DNA of 64,000 bases from Janthinobacterium sp. 17J80-10 (GTDB lineage: Bacteria > Pseudomonadota > Gammaproteobacteria > Burkholderiales > Burkholderiaceae_D): contig NZ_CP035311.1 in assembly GCF_004114795.1 (NCBI RefSeq), forward strand, positions 3,658,001 to 3,722,000, written 5' to 3'. The notes beneath the pieces are model-generated. The model was not told the DNA's origin. It saw only the letters and a list, made by a program, of their open reading frames with translations, and ran no database searches. How positions within the stretch are numbered: the first letter of the stretch is position 1; every line of letters starts with the position of its first letter. Shown here piece by piece: positions 17,562 to 27,208 of the stretch. The position numbers and the translations under genes are program-made.

Positions 17562-17600
17562 TGGCGCGGCGCCTCAGGATGGGCGGCGCGCCATTTTTTT
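17562..17600 (+). terminator. Intrinsic terminator of the chemoreceptor gene
   Basis: A 12-bp stem with one mismatch (TGGCGCGGCGCC at 17562-17573, 3' arm at 17582-17593), loop of 8, and seven T at 17594-17600. It begins 28 bp after the MCP stop. The 3' half overlaps the final codons of the convergent dedA gene. Confidence 0.85.
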
Positions 17601-18224
17601 GTAAAACTTCCACAGGCCGCCCAGAATCAGCGGCACCACTGCAGCACCGATACCGATCAGCACGATGGTATTGAGATGGTCGCGGATCAGCGGGATATTG
17701 CCGAAGAAATAACCGGCCGTCACCAGGCCCGCCACCCACAGGATCGCGCCAGTAAAGTTAAAGAGCTGGAACTTGGCGAAGGTCATTTCCGAGACGCCGG
17801 CGACAAATGGCGCAAAGGTGCGAACGATGGGCACGAAACGCGCCAGCACGATGGTCTTGCCGCCATGGTTTTCATAAAACATGTGGGTCTTTTGCAAGGC
17901 AGCCTTGTCCAGCCAGCGGTAATCATGCGTGAAGACCTTATGCCCGATGGCGCGCCCGATCCAGTAATTGAGGGTATTGCCGGTGACAGCGGCAATAATC
18001 AGCAATGTCATCAGCAACCAGGGATCCATATGCCCGGTCGCGCAAAAAGCGCCGGCGACAAACAGCAGGCTGTCGCCTGGCAAAAACGGCAAGACGACCA
18101 GGCCGGTTTCGCAAAATACGATGGCGAACAGCAGTACATAGATCAGGGTACCGTACTGTTCAATGACGAGGCCCAGTGATTTGTCGACATGCAGGATCAT
18201 GTCGAGGAATTGCATGAAGTCCAT
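17574..18224 (-). CDS. DedA-family membrane protein
   Basis: DedA/SNARE-associated membrane protein of 216 aa, relatives of which act as undecaprenyl-phosphate or phospholipid flippases and are needed for membrane homeostasis. The motifs ETGLVVLPFLPGDSLLFVAG (about 40-60) and VLARFVPIVRTFAPFVAG (about 140-158), with the functionally important Glu, Asp and Arg residues, are intact. The start at 18224 is set by GGGGAGA upstream. The C-terminal codons overlap the convergent MCP terminator. Confidence 0.9.
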   Translation of the reverse strand: MDFMQFLDMILHVDKSLGLVIEQYGTLIYVLLFAIVFCETGLVVLPFLPGDSLLFVAGAFCATGHMDPWLLMTLLIIAAVTGNTLNYWIGRAIGHKVFTHDYRWLDKAALQKTHMFYENHGGKTIVLARFVPIVRTFAPFVAGVSEMTFAKFQLFNFTGAILWVAGLVTAGYFFGNIPLIRDHLNTIVLIGIGAAVVPLILGGLWKFYKKMARRPS

Positions 18225-18358
18225 AATCTCCCCTAAGTGCGGCGTCATGATACACCACCTTGCCGCAGCGGAAATTGCGCAGGACGCATTTACCAGCGTG
18301 CAAAATTACAAGCGCCGTGCCTGCAGTGCCCGGTACGCGCCCACGTTATAATCGCGTC

Positions 18359-20233
18359 ATGAACGCACCGCAGATTGCCCCCCGCCCGATCCAGGCCTTG
18401 CCCGACCAGCTGATTTCGCAAATCGCCGCCGGCGAAGTCGTGGAACGCCCGTCGGCGGTGGTCAAGGAATTGCTGGAAAACGCCCTTGATGCCGGTTCGA
18501 GCCAGATCACGGTAAGGCTCGAGCAAGGCGGCGTCAAGCGCATTGCCATCACCGACAATGGCCGCGGCATCCCGGCGGAACAATTGCCGCTGGCACTGGC
18601 GCGCCATGCCACGTCCAAGATCGCCAGCCTGGCCGACCTTGAAAAAGTCGGCACTTTGGGGTTTCGTGGTGAAGCCCTGGCCTCGATTGCCTCGGTTGCG
18701 CAACTGACCCTGACCTCGCGCACGGCAGATGCCGAGCATGCCTGGCAAATCGATGGCGCCAGCCTGAAGGTCGCGCCTGCCTCGGGCGCTACCGGCACCA
18801 CGGTCGATGTGCAAGACCTGTACTTCAATACGCCGGCGCGGCGCAAGTTCCTGAAGGCAGAACAAACCGAATTCGGCCATTGCGCCGAAGTCGTGCGCCG
18901 CATCGCGCTGTCGCGCCCGGACGTAGCGTTTTCGCTCACGCACAATGGCAAGACGGTCGACCACTGGAATGTCAGCGACCACGCCCGCCGCAGCGCCCAG
19001 GTGCTGGGCGAGGAATTCGCGCAGGCGCGCATGGCGCTGGAAGAAGCTGCCGGGCCATTGCGCCTGGCCGGTTATGTGGGCTTGCCGACGGCGTCGCGCG
19101 GGCGCGCCGACAGCCAGTATTTTTACGTCAACGGCCGCTTCGTGCGCGACAAGCTTTTGACCCACGCAGTGCGCGCGGCCTATCAGGACGTGCTGCACGG
19201 CGACCGCTATCCTTCTTACGCGCTGGCACTGGAACTGGATCCGGCCCAGGTGGACGTCAATGTGCACCCGGCCAAGATCGAAGTGCGCTTTCGCGACAGC
19301 CGCGCCGTGCACCAGTTCGTCTTCCATGCCGTTACGCGCGCACTGGCGCAGACTTCGGCCACCGCGGCAGGCAGCGTGCCGGCACCGCAGCCGGCAGTGT
19401 CCACTGCCCTGCCCTGGATGCGCGAGCAGCAGCAATCCTCCTTCCATGCCCAGTTTGCTGCTCGCCCGGCAGGCGGCCTGGGCGTTGCGCAAAATACGGC
19501 ACAATACGGCGCCCTGTTTGCCCGTGACGGCGGCAATGCCGCGCCCGATGGCTTTGCCGGCCTGGCGGCCTCACCCTGGCCAGCGGCATCTACACCCGCG
19601 CCCTTCGCCGCGTTTGCCGCGGCGCCGTCTGCCGGCGCAGGCAATGACGATGCCCCCTTGGGATACGCGCTGGCGCAATTGCATGGCGTCTACGTGCTGG
19701 CGCAGAATGCCCGCGGCCTGGTGCTGGTGGACATGCATGCGGCGCACGAGCGCATCCTGTATGAACAATTCAAGACCGCGCTGGATGACGACGCGCTACA
19801 GGTGCAGCCGCTGCTGATTCCGGTGACCTTCCACGCCGACGCAGTGGAAGTCGGCACCGCTGAAGAAAACCGCGATACCCTGCGCTCGCTCGGCTTCGAT
19901 ATCGCCGCGCTGTCGCCCACCACGCTGGCGGTGCGCGCGGTGCCGGCCCTGCTGAAGAATGCCGATGCCCAGACCCTGGCACGCGACGTCCTGCGCGACG
20001 TGCGCGAATTCGGCGGCTCGCGCGTTTTGCTGGAACGCCGCAATGAAATGCTGGGCACCCTGGCCTGTCACACGGCGGTACGCGCCAACCGCGCCCTGAC
20101 GCTGCCGGAAATGAATGCGTTGCTGCGCCAGATGGAACATACCGAGCGCGCCGACCAGTGCAACCATGGCCGCCCGACCTGGGTGCAACTGGCGCTATCC
20201 GACCTCGACAAGCTGTTCTTGCGCGGCCAATAG
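18359..20233 (+). CDS. mutL: DNA mismatch repair protein MutL
   Basis: ATPase that links MutS mismatch recognition to strand incision, 624 aa. The GHKL motifs are clear: [21 protein letters not shown], and [13 protein letters not shown], followed by [12 protein letters not shown] long Ala/Pro-rich linker (about 345-455) leads to the C-terminal dimerisation domain with [12 protein letters not shown] and the terminal [12 protein letters not shown]. The QxxxHx endonuclease motif of other MutLs was not found as such; the DMHAAHER segment is the usual form in this group. Followed by miaA after 16 bp, a common operon. Confidence 0.95.
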   Translation: MNAPQIAPRPIQALPDQLISQIAAGEVVERPSAVVKELLENALDAGSSQITVRLEQGGVKRIAITDNGRGIPAEQLPLALARHATSKIASLADLEKVGTLGFRGEALASIASVAQLTLTSRTADAEHAWQIDGASLKVAPASGATGTTVDVQDLYFNTPARRKFLKAEQTEFGHCAEVVRRIALSRPDVAFSLTHNGKTVDHWNVSDHARRSAQVLGEEFAQARMALEEAAGPLRLAGYVGLPTASRGRADSQYFYVNGRFVRDKLLTHAVRAAYQDVLHGDRYPSYALALELDPAQVDVNVHPAKIEVRFRDSRAVHQFVFHAVTRALAQTSATAAGSVPAPQPAVSTALPWMREQQQSSFHAQFAARPAGGLGVAQNTAQYGALFARDGGNAAPDGFAGLAASPWPAASTPAPFAAFAAAPSAGAGNDDAPLGYALAQLHGVYVLAQNARGLVLVDMHAAHERILYEQFKTALDDDALQVQPLLIPVTFHADAVEVGTAEENRDTLRSLGFDIAALSPTTLAVRAVPALLKNADAQTLARDVLRDVREFGGSRVLLERRNEMLGTLACHTAVRANRALTLPEMNALLRQMEHTERADQCNHGRPTWVQLALSDLDKLFLRGQ

Positions 20234-20249
20234 CCAGGTACACCCACCG

Positions 20250-21215
20250 ATGGCTGCCGCTACTTCCCCACGCAAGCCGCTGGTGGTCGCCCTGATGGGG
20301 CCGACCGCCTCCGGCAAGACCGCCGCTGCGCTGGAACTGGCGCGCCACGTGCCTTGTGAAATCATCTCGGTCGATTCCGCCCTGGTGTACCGCGACATGG
20401 ATATCGGCACGGCCAAGCCGACGGCAGCCGAACGTGCCAGCGTGCCGCACCACCTGATCGACATCCTCGACCCCACCGAAGCCTATTCGGCAATGCAATT
20501 TCGTCAGGACACGCTGAGGCTGGCAACGGAAATCCGCGCGCGCGGCAAGCTGCCGCTGCTGGTGGGCGGCACCATGCTGTACTTCAAGGCCTTGCAGGAT
20601 GGCCTGGACGAGTTGCCGCAAGCGGACCCGGCATTGCGCGCTGAGCTGGATCGCGAAGCTGCCGAATTGGGTGTGCCGGCCCTGCATGCGCGGCTGGCAA
20701 CGCTCGACCCGGAGACGGCGGCACGGTTGAAGCCCAACGATTCCCAGCGCATCCAGCGCGCACTGGAAATCATCACCCTCACCGGCCAGCCGATGTCGCA
20801 ATTGCTGGCCAGGGCGCCAAAAATAGAATTGCCATTCGAGCTACTCTCGATTGCGCTGGAGCCGTCCGACCGCAGCGTCCTGCATGCCCGGATCGCAGCG
20901 CGCTTCGACGCCATGCTGACAGCGCCCGATGGCTTGCTGGAAGAAGTGCGGCGCCTGCGCGCGCGCGGCGACTTGCACCTGGGCTTGCCATCGATGCGCT
21001 GTGTCGGTTACCGCCAAGCCTGGGAATACCTGGATGGCGCATGCGACTACGCGGCCATGCGCGAAAAGGGCATCGCCGCCACACGTCAGTTGGCGAAACG
21101 GCAATTGACCTGGCTGCGCTCGATGCCGCAGCGGGTCGTGGTGGATTGCCTTGATGCGAACGCGACTGAACAGGTTTGGCAGCAAGTGGCCGCGGCCTTG
21201 CTTGACAAACCCTGA
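20250..21215 (+). CDS. miaA: tRNA dimethylallyltransferase MiaA
   Basis: Adds the dimethylallyl group to A37 of UNN-decoding tRNAs; MiaB (43309) then adds the methylthio group. 321 aa. P-loop GPTASGKT at residues 17-24, [18 protein letters not shown] with the base-binding Asp, HHLIDILDP, and the C-terminal [11 protein letters not shown] and [13 protein letters not shown] are family motifs. Start at 20250 just after mutL. A tRNA gene follows 27 bp behind the stop. Confidence 0.95.
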   Translation: MAAATSPRKPLVVALMGPTASGKTAAALELARHVPCEIISVDSALVYRDMDIGTAKPTAAERASVPHHLIDILDPTEAYSAMQFRQDTLRLATEIRARGKLPLLVGGTMLYFKALQDGLDELPQADPALRAELDREAAELGVPALHARLATLDPETAARLKPNDSQRIQRALEIITLTGQPMSQLLARAPKIELPFELLSIALEPSDRSVLHARIAARFDAMLTAPDGLLEEVRRLRARGDLHLGLPSMRCVGYRQAWEYLDGACDYAAMREKGIAATRQLAKRQLTWLRSMPQRVVVDCLDANATEQVWQQVAAALLDKP

Positions 21216-21242
21216 AAATCATCTCATACTAGAGGGCTAATT

Positions 21243-21319
21243 GGTGATATAGCTCAGTTGGTTAGAGCACAGCACTCATAATGCTGGGGTCGGTGGTTCA
21301 AGTCCACCTATCACCACCA
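21243..21319 (+). tRNA. tRNA-Met (CAT), elongator
   Basis: 77-nt cloverleaf with encoded CCA. Acceptor stem GGTGATA (21243-21249) pairs TATCACC (21309-21315); D-arm GCTC/GAGC; anticodon stem CAGCA/TGCTG with loop CTCATAA, anticodon CAT at 21277-21279; T-arm with GGTTCAAGTCC. The G1-C72 pair and absence of three G-C pairs in the anticodon stem exclude the initiator. The CAGCA stem and CTCATAA loop resemble E. coli elongator tRNA-Met; an Ile2 (lysidine) tRNA is less likely. Confidence 0.93.
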
Positions 21320-21330
21320 GGAACACGGAA

Positions 21331-21358
21331 GGGTTACGCGCAAGCGTAACCCTTTTTT
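21331..21358 (+). terminator. Terminator of the tRNA-Met gene
   Basis: A perfect 9-bp stem GGGTTACGC/GCGTAACCC (21331-21339 with 21344-21352), GCAA tetraloop and six T. It lies 11 bp after the tRNA CCA end and probably ends the mutL-miaA-tRNA transcript too. Confidence 0.92.
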
Positions 21359-21417
21359 GTTTTGGCGCTTGTCTCGAATAAAATCAGCGACTTCAAATCG
21401 CATAGCGGATTCGATGT

Positions 21418-22311
21418 CTAACCTCGATATCTGAGCGCTTCGACAAATGCTGAAAATGCGGGGGACGCCTGGCGTCTGTTGGGATAGTACAAGTGGTAGC
21501 CCTGAAAATACGGGCACCAGCTAGTCAAAACCTGTGTGAGCCGTCCATCAGCCAGATATGGTGCAGCCAGCTCTTCAGGGACGTAGGCCAAGCCGATGCC
21601 ATCGGCGGCAGCATTGAGCACGTGCATGATGCTGTTGAAAACCAGCTGCCCTTCGACCTTGACGGTAAATGCTTTGCCGTTCTTCTCGAACTCCCACGCG
21701 TAAATTGCACCGGCTGGCCGGTGCCGGATATTGACGCAAGCGTGCCTGGTCAGATCATGAGGTGTTTTTGGAATGGGATGCTGCTCGAAATAAGCCGGCG
21801 ACCCCACCACGACCAATCGCCAGTCCGGCCCGATACGCACGGCGATCATGTCCTTGCTGATTGCTTCGCCCAGGCGTATGCCGGCATCAAACCGCTCTTC
21901 GACCACATTGGTGAAGCCGTAATCCACGTAGAACTCCAGCGTTACCTCAGGATAGCCTTTCAGGAATCCCGCCAGCATCGGCCTTACGCACAGTTCGATT
22001 TGGTCGTCCGTGCACGTAATGCGAATGGTGCCCCTCGGCTTGTCGCGCAATTCCCCCAGGGCTTCAACCTCTGCCGTGATCTGATCGAAAAGCGGCGCGA
22101 TCGAGTGCATCAACCTTTCTCCCGCTTCTGTGGGCGCCACGTTGCGGGTGGTGCGCGCCAGCAGGCGCACGCCCAGTCTTTCTTCAAGTGAGCGGATCGT
22201 ATGGCTCAAGGCCGAAGGGGTGACACCAAGCCTGGCGGCAGCCTTTGTAAAGCTCTGGTCCCGCGCCACAGCCAGAAAGGCCTGGAGATCGTCGACTTTG
22301 GTATGCGCCAT
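21418..22311 (-). CDS. LysR-family transcriptional regulator
   Basis: 297-aa LysR regulator. Helix-turn-helix in residues ~4-63 (FTKAAARLGVTPSALSHTIRSLEERLGVRLL), then the CrgA/DsdC-type effector domain with IRLGEAI and PYLADGRLTQVL near the C-terminus. It stands divergent from the NepI-like exporter gene with 109 bp between the starts, the standard arrangement for control of that gene. Effector unknown. Confidence 0.9.
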   Translation of the reverse strand: MAHTKVDDLQAFLAVARDQSFTKAAARLGVTPSALSHTIRSLEERLGVRLLARTTRNVAPTEAGERLMHSIAPLFDQITAEVEALGELRDKPRGTIRITCTDDQIELCVRPMLAGFLKGYPEVTLEFYVDYGFTNVVEERFDAGIRLGEAISKDMIAVRIGPDWRLVVVGSPAYFEQHPIPKTPHDLTRHACVNIRHRPAGAIYAWEFEKNGKAFTVKVEGQLVFNSIMHVLNAAADGIGLAYVPEELAAPYLADGRLTQVLTSWCPYFQGYHLYYPNRRQASPAFSAFVEALRYRG

Positions 22312-22420
22312 TGATGAAATTTCCTCACAAGTACATGAAGATTGTACCCGCTAATCAAATGCTCATGAATCCTTCAAGATTGCCACCTGATCTTCGATGG
22401 CATCGCAAAAAAGACATTTC

Positions 22421-23674
22421 ATGAGCGCTCAAGTAGTTGCAATCCATGCGGACAACAATTCCGCACATCATCAAGCCGGCAGTCAACCCGCTTTCTGGAG
22501 CGGCGTTTTAGCGATGACGCTCTGCGTGTTCGCGCTGGTGGCGTCCGAATTCATGCCCGTCAGCTTGCTGACCCCGGTTGCTGCCGATCTCAAGATCAGT
22601 GAAGGCCTCGCCGGGCAGGCGATTTCCGTGTCCGGCGTGTTTGCAGTGCTGACCAGCCTTTCCATTCCGGCACTCGCCTGCAAGACAAGCCGCAAGACGC
22701 TGCTGCTGTGGATGACAGGACTGATGTTTTTCTCGGGCCCGATCATCGCGCTGGCGCCGAACTATGCGACTTACATGGCCGGCCGGGTACTCATCGGCGT
22801 GGCCATCGGTGGATTCTGGTCCATGTCCGCGGCGACGGCCATGCGTCTGGTGCCGGCCCATCAGGTGTCCCGTGCATTGGCCATCTTCAATGGCGGCAAT
22901 GCACTGGCAACCGTGGTTGCCGCTCCCCTGGGCAGCTATCTTGGTTCGGTCATCGGCTGGCGCGGGGCATTCTTTTGCCTGGCTCCGGTAGCGCTGGCTG
23001 CCTTTGCCTGGCTATGGTTCAGTCTGCCGTCCATGAAAGCAGACGTACGCACACCGGGTTCCGGCAACGTCTTCAGGCTGCTCAGGAATCCCGTGATCGC
23101 CTGGGGCATGGCTGCTGTCAGTATTTTCTTCATGGGACAGTTCACCCTGTTCACCTATCTGCGGCCATTCCTCGAAACGGTGACGCGTGTTGACGTCTCC
23201 ACACTGTCGCTCATTCTGTTGACCGTCGGCGTGGCTGGTTTCATCGGCACCGCCCTGATCGGCGCATGGCTGAAGAAAAGTTTTTATGGAACCTTGATCG
23301 CCATTCCGCTCTTGATGGCCGTGATCGCCCTGGCCCTGACTGCTTTCGGTAGCTGGGTGGCGGGCACCACCGCACTTCTTGGCATCTGGGGCCTGGTCGC
23401 CACTGCGGCACCCGTCGGCTGGTGGAGCTGGCTGGCGAAAACGATGCCGGACAACGCAGAAGCCGGTGGCGGGCTGATGGTGGCAGTGGTTCAGCTGGCG
23501 ATCGGACTGGGCTCCACTGCCGGCGGATTGTTGTTCGATCTGAGCGGCTACCGAAGCACCTTTGCGGTGAGCGCTGTTTTGCTGCTGGCTTCCGCTTTGC
23601 TGGCCTTCCTCGCTTCGCGTGCCGATCGCGCGCAAGACGTAATTCCTCAAATTCAGAATGGAGATGTGAAATGA
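22421..23674 (+). CDS. MFS exporter, NepI-like (DHA1)
   Basis: Twelve-helix major facilitator of 417 aa. The N-terminal stretch LVASEFMPVSLLTPVAADL and the block VLIGVAIGGFWSMSAATAMR with RLVPAHQV match the purine-ribonucleoside exporter NepI of E. coli more closely than sugar or drug transporters. An ATG eight codons earlier (22397) is possible; neither start has a strong ribosome binding site. Its stop overlaps the ATG of the following hydrolase reading frame (ATGA). Probable control by the divergent LysR. Substrate is an inference. Confidence 0.78.
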   Translation: MSAQVVAIHADNNSAHHQAGSQPAFWSGVLAMTLCVFALVASEFMPVSLLTPVAADLKISEGLAGQAISVSGVFAVLTSLSIPALACKTSRKTLLLWMTGLMFFSGPIIALAPNYATYMAGRVLIGVAIGGFWSMSAATAMRLVPAHQVSRALAIFNGGNALATVVAAPLGSYLGSVIGWRGAFFCLAPVALAAFAWLWFSLPSMKADVRTPGSGNVFRLLRNPVIAWGMAAVSIFFMGQFTLFTYLRPFLETVTRVDVSTLSLILLTVGVAGFIGTALIGAWLKKSFYGTLIAIPLLMAVIALALTAFGSWVAGTTALLGIWGLVATAAPVGWWSWLAKTMPDNAEAGGGLMVAVVQLAIGLGSTAGGLLFDLSGYRSTFAVSAVLLLASALLAFLASRADRAQDVIPQIQNGDVK

Positions 23675-24788
23675 CTTTAAAAGCTTTCGGTGCCTATGCG
23701 TGCAGCAAGCCCCTGCCGGGTAACAAATTTATTCAAAGCGCCATCATTGTCTGCGCAGCGATGTTTTGCAGTTCACAACTCGTTTTTGCGCAAGCCCCCA
23801 CACCGTCAATTAAGGAGAATGCGATGGGACTCACTCAAGAGTGGGATAAAACCTTCCCGAAAAGTGACAAGGTAGATCACCAAAAAGTGACATTCAAAAA
23901 CCGCTACGGGATCACTTTGGCAGCCGACTTATATCTGCCAAAAAACCGGGGCGGCCAACGCCTGGCAGCACTTGCCATCAGCGGCCCGTTTGGTGCGGTG
24001 AAAGAACAATCCTCCGGACTGTATGCACAAACCATGGCAGAGCGCGGTTTTGCCGCGCTTGCTTTCGACCCATCCTATACCGGTGAGAGCAGCGGCGAGC
24101 CTCGCAACGTGGCCTCTCCTGACATCAACACAGAAGACTTCAGCGCAGCCGTTGATTATCTCGGTCTGCAGCCATCGGTCGACCGCGAGCGAATTGGCAT
24201 CATCGGCATTTGCGGCTATGCCGGCATGGGCCTGAATGCGGCGGCCGTGGATAAGCGCATCAAGGCCGTCGCCACCACGAGCATGTATGACATGTCGCGC
24301 GTCATGTCCAAGGGGTACTACGACGCCCTTACGAAAGAGCAACGCACCCAGGCGCTGAACAAACTGAGCCAGCAGCGCTGGGTTGATGCCGAAAAAGGTT
24401 CTTCGACGCCAGGCGCGCGGATTCTGCCTGAGACCCTGGAAGGCGTCACCGATCCCGTCACGCGCATGTACTTCGATTACTATCGCACGCCTCGCGGCTT
24501 TCACAAGCGCTCGCCGAACTCGAATGGCGCCTGGACGGCGACCATGCCGTTGTCGTTCTGAATATGCCGCTGTTGACGTACATCGGTGAAATATCGCCGC
24601 GCCCGATCCTGCTGATCGCAGGTGAAAATGCCCACTCGCGCTATTTTAGTGAAGATGCATACAAGGCTGCAGCGCAGCCAAAGGAACTCATGATCATCAA
24701 GGCGGCCGACCACGTTGACCTTTATGACCGTATCAGTCTCATTCCTTTTGAGAAATTGACTTCCTTCTTTCGCGACAACCTGAAGTAG
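23671..24788 (+). pseudogene. Exported alpha/beta hydrolase, broken by a frameshift
   Basis: Reading from the ATG at 23671 gives a signal peptide (about residues 20-42, ending in VFAQAP) and a dienelactone-hydrolase-like fold with DLYLP, the nucleophile-elbow region IIGICGYAGMGLNAAA (Cys or Gly where Ser is usual) and YRTPRGFHKRSPNSNGAW. The frame stops at 24559-24561 after MPLSF. The missing C-terminal part continues one frame over (24564-24788) as MPLLTYIGEISPRPILLIAGE and NHV-like AADHVDLYD, which carries the catalytic His. A single base appears lost near 24557. It might be a sequencing error, otherwise the enzyme is inactive. It overlaps the exporter gene by four bases. Confidence 0.8.
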
Positions 24789-24908
24789 GTTAATAGAGGC
24801 GCCCTTTCGCTGTCGAAGCAAGTCGCCCTGTGCAGTCAAACTCCATAAGTGCAAGTACCTGACACACATGCATCCGGCATCACCATTTAAAATCTGCAAG
24901 GAGAAAAA

Positions 24909-25418
24909 ATGAAGCTAACAACTGCATCAGTGCTCCCAGTCATTATGCTTATCGCCACTGCAGCTTATGCTCAAAGCGTTCAGCCGGGCGGGGTTTCCAC
25001 GGCGGTTAGCGCCAAACAATCACAGGCCATCATGCGCGCTGGTTCTCAAGCCTCCAGCAAGGGACCGGTGGAATACTTTACCGGTAGCGTCCGGGTGTCT
25101 CCCCTGTTTCCGGCAAAGCCATCCACGCCCGTCAGCGGCGCCTATGTCAGCTTCGAGCCGGGAGCGCGGTCCGCATGGCATACCCACCCAGCCGGCCAGC
25201 ATCTCATCGTGACCGCCGGTACGGGCTGGACGCAGGAATGGGACGGTTCCGTTACCGAGATTCGCGAGGGTGATGTGGTGTGGTGCCCACCGGGCGTGAA
25301 GCATTGGCATGGCGCTTCCCCTGACACGGCAATGACGCATATTGCCTTGACCGGAACACTCGATGGCAAAAACGTGGAATGGCTGGAAAAGGTCAGCGAC
25401 GAACAATATCGAAAGTGA
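24909..25418 (+). CDS. Exported cupin-domain protein
   Basis: 169 aa with an N-terminal signal peptide ([15 protein letters not shown]) and one cupin barrel. Metal-ligand motifs are present: [18 protein letters not shown] (two His) and the second motif [17 protein letters not shown] with its His. Relatives occur beside carboxymuconolactone decarboxylases and alpha/beta hydrolases. A strong AAGGAGA precedes the ATG. It follows the broken hydrolase by 120 bp and may belong to the same LysR-controlled set. Periplasmic; function unknown. Confidence 0.82.
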   Translation: MKLTTASVLPVIMLIATAAYAQSVQPGGVSTAVSAKQSQAIMRAGSQASSKGPVEYFTGSVRVSPLFPAKPSTPVSGAYVSFEPGARSAWHTHPAGQHLIVTAGTGWTQEWDGSVTEIREGDVVWCPPGVKHWHGASPDTAMTHIALTGTLDGKNVEWLEKVSDEQYRK

Positions 25419-25464
25419 CGAGAGAATAGCCAATAAAAATTTATGAAAAAAATTAATCAGAACA

Positions 25465-25688
25465 ATGTGGGTTCTGCTTACATTGCTGGGCGTGCTATCG
25501 ATGGGCGCATGCGCATACATTCAGCATCCTAAGTTTGGGCAACTTCCCGAGGGGAGCGGTTGAGCGTCATCCAAAAATCACCGAACCATGCTGAAGGCGA
25601 ATTTCGGAACCTGATACCGACGCCCATCCTTACCGAAGATAGTGGATTTTTTAGGCCAGTCAGTACGACTGTCAGCCATGCCCCTTGA
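25465..25688 (+). pseudogene. N-terminal remnant of an exported lipoprotein (metallo-hydrolase-like), frameshifted
   Basis: From the ATG at 25465 runs a lipoprotein-type leader (LLTLLGVLSMGAC) and YIQHPKFGQLPEGS, ended by TGA at 25561. One frame over, from 25557, the sequence continues RLSVIQKSPNHAEGEFRNL and PTPILTEDSGFFRPVST until TGA at 25686. Joined by one inserted base the two read like the start of MBL-fold metallo-hydrolases (KFG-LP-G-RL--I--SP-Y--G-F-N--PTP). The rest of the gene is missing; transposase-like sequence follows at once. The family match is from memory and moderate. Confidence 0.55.
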
Positions 25689-25708
25689 AGATGCAATGCT
25701 GTCCCAAC

Positions 25709-25905
25709 ATGCTGAGCCGTAAAATCGATCGCAGCCCGCATGAAGCAGCACGTGATGTGGCACGGGCTATTGCCAGTTGCGATTACGCGGCTTCAGCGGT
25801 GCGCACGATGAATTCCTGCTGGCTGCTACGGTGCAGAATTTGCGGCGCATGGCCCAATGGCTCTATAAAACTTGCGGCCTGAACAGGCAGCCATCCCCAG
25901 CATAA
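25709..25905 (+). mobile_element. Transposase remnant (C-terminal pieces of a DDE transposase)
   Basis: Two pieces in different frames. From 25709: MLSRKIDRSPHEAARDVARA. From 25780 one frame over: RLRGFSGAHDEFLLAATVQN followed by LRRMAQWLYKT, stop at 25903-25905. The second piece is the typical end of IS5/IS1182-type transposases (RLRG--GA-DEFLLAAT-QNLR-LA). Between the two pieces the segment with the last catalytic Glu (normally ...LFAHLKR-L-LDR...) is deleted. No terminal inverted repeats were found. It is a dead insertion sequence abutting the truncated lipoprotein gene. Confidence 0.72.
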
Positions 25906-26114
25906 GAAAATCAAAGAAGAAGAATAAATCAAGCTCACTCTTTAATTCAATTCAACTGATACAGCAGCAAAACGACCTCATATAAACCCTTGCCTGATGA
26001 CTATTTCAACAGAATTAGCCAACAACAGCCATCCAAGTCCTGGGTAGATCTTTAGCATACAAATCCGCCATGCCCTGGAGCGTTGCTCCAGGAATTTTCC
26101 TTCCGAAGCGCCTC
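25906..26114. other. Gene-free, AT-rich stretch with one hairpin
   Basis: No reading frame with recognisable content. The left part (25906-26060) is markedly AT-rich compared with the flanks. A perfect hairpin CCTGGAGC-GTT-GCTCCAGG lies at 26074-26092, followed on the plus strand by AATTTTCC; this could be a weak terminator or a leftover. It is next to the broken end of rlmI. Confidence 0.4.
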
Positions 26115-26750
26115 TCAGCGCGGGTAGGTGAAGCCGGTGCGGATATCCATCGGTACCAGGCGAGTGCCCTCGCGCACCATCAGCCGCTGGGGCGGTTCGT
26201 CGCCTGCCAGCGCGCGCGGCCTGACGGACAGTCCTTCGCCCGTGCGCAACAGTGGATCGCAGCGTTCGTAAACGTTGCGGCAGCCCGTGGCATTGAGGAG
26301 CGCCTGCACTACAGGCACCTTCCACAGGTCGACGCCACCGGCATTGAACTGGCAAACCAGATAGCCTGCGCTGCCGCCATAGCTGTGCACCAGCAAACCC
26401 GGCAAGCCATCCTTTTCGCCATCGACCAACTGGACCAGCGCCTGCGGATCGGCGCTGCGAAGCGCATCGGCGCGGCGAAGCACGCTGGCCTGTACGCGCC
26501 GCTTTATCATCGCGTGGTCAACCGCCTCGTCCTCGCGCAACGTCCAGACGCGGGCGGCGATTTGCGATTTGGCGTTATAGGCCGCGCGTGCCAGGAACTG
26601 GCGAGCCGACGACTGAACGATCGCCGTGGCGCCCGGTTTGTTGCGCTCCCGCGGCTTGCCGTCGACCTTTTCGACGGCGGAGACGTAAATCCATGGGTCG
26701 CCCGAAAGCAGGCCTTTTTCCTTACCCTGTTTGATGGTGATGATGAGCAT
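26115..26750 (-). pseudogene. Truncated 23S rRNA methyltransferase RlmI-like gene
   Basis: From the ATG at 26750 the 211 residues match the N-terminal half of RlmI-type class I methyltransferases: a PUA domain (LIITIKQGKEKGLLSGDPWI, then GATAIVQSSARQFLARAAYN) and the central domain (LVDGEKDGLPGLLVHSYGG, CRNVYERCDP). Full proteins are near 390-400 aa. Here the frame ends at RLVPMDIRTGFTYPR, at the point where relatives read TGF-LDQR and the SAM-binding Rossmann domain begins. That domain is absent in all frames up to 25906. The gene therefore cannot encode an active methyltransferase. Lies beside the IS remnant. Confidence 0.75.
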
Positions 26751-26905
26751 GCGCGGCTTTCGTTTGCAGGAACGCGATGATACAGCAAACCGCGGGCGCC
26801 CCCCTTTCGCTGCATACCGCTCCTGTCCAGTGCAGGTGAGACGAGGCGCAGCAGACTTAGGCGCACGATAGCCACCAACTTCCGAGCCTGCACGAGGCAG
26901 CATGA

Positions 26906-27208
26906 GTGTCCGCTTCGAGTCTTGGATTCAACTGGTCAAAAGCCAACGTTCGTCGTGACACCCCGGCATCTATTACGTCTCAAGCCGGACCAGGCGCTGG
27001 CCAGGTCGGAGCATCGGCAAAGTCTGTGACGGATACATCGACCAGCGCCAACGTCAAGTCGGGTAAATCGACCTCGATGTGGCATTTCAGCAATGATGCG
27101 ACAGGTCCGTACACGGTGGAGGCAGTGGGTATATTGAAAGGAGGCGATGACTGGACCTGCATGGGCAAGAGATGCGATATTTTTTATGAGGGGAAGGACA
27201 AGCGATAG
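26906..27208 (+). CDS. Small unrecognised reading frame, doubtful
   Basis: A 100-codon frame opening with GTG. The product is polar, Ser/Thr/Gly-rich in its first half (SAKSVTDTSTSANVKSGKS) and ends in DWTCMGKRCDIFYEGKDKR. No family was recognised and no good ribosome binding site precedes the GTG. An overlapping ATG at 26902 opens only an 18-codon frame. It could be a fragment of a larger lost gene. Kept because it is the only open frame of any size between the broken rlmI and the GGDEF-EAL gene. Confidence 0.25.
   Translation: MSASSLGFNWSKANVRRDTPASITSQAGPGAGQVGASAKSVTDTSTSANVKSGKSTSMWHFSNDATGPYTVEAVGILKGGDDWTCMGKRCDIFYEGKDKR

Noticed and set aside
21243-21319. tRNA-Ile2 (CAT, lysidine) or initiator tRNA
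   Set aside because: G1-C72 pair excludes the initiator, and stem and loop sequence are closer to elongator Met. tRNA scanning with isotype models would decide between Met and Ile2.
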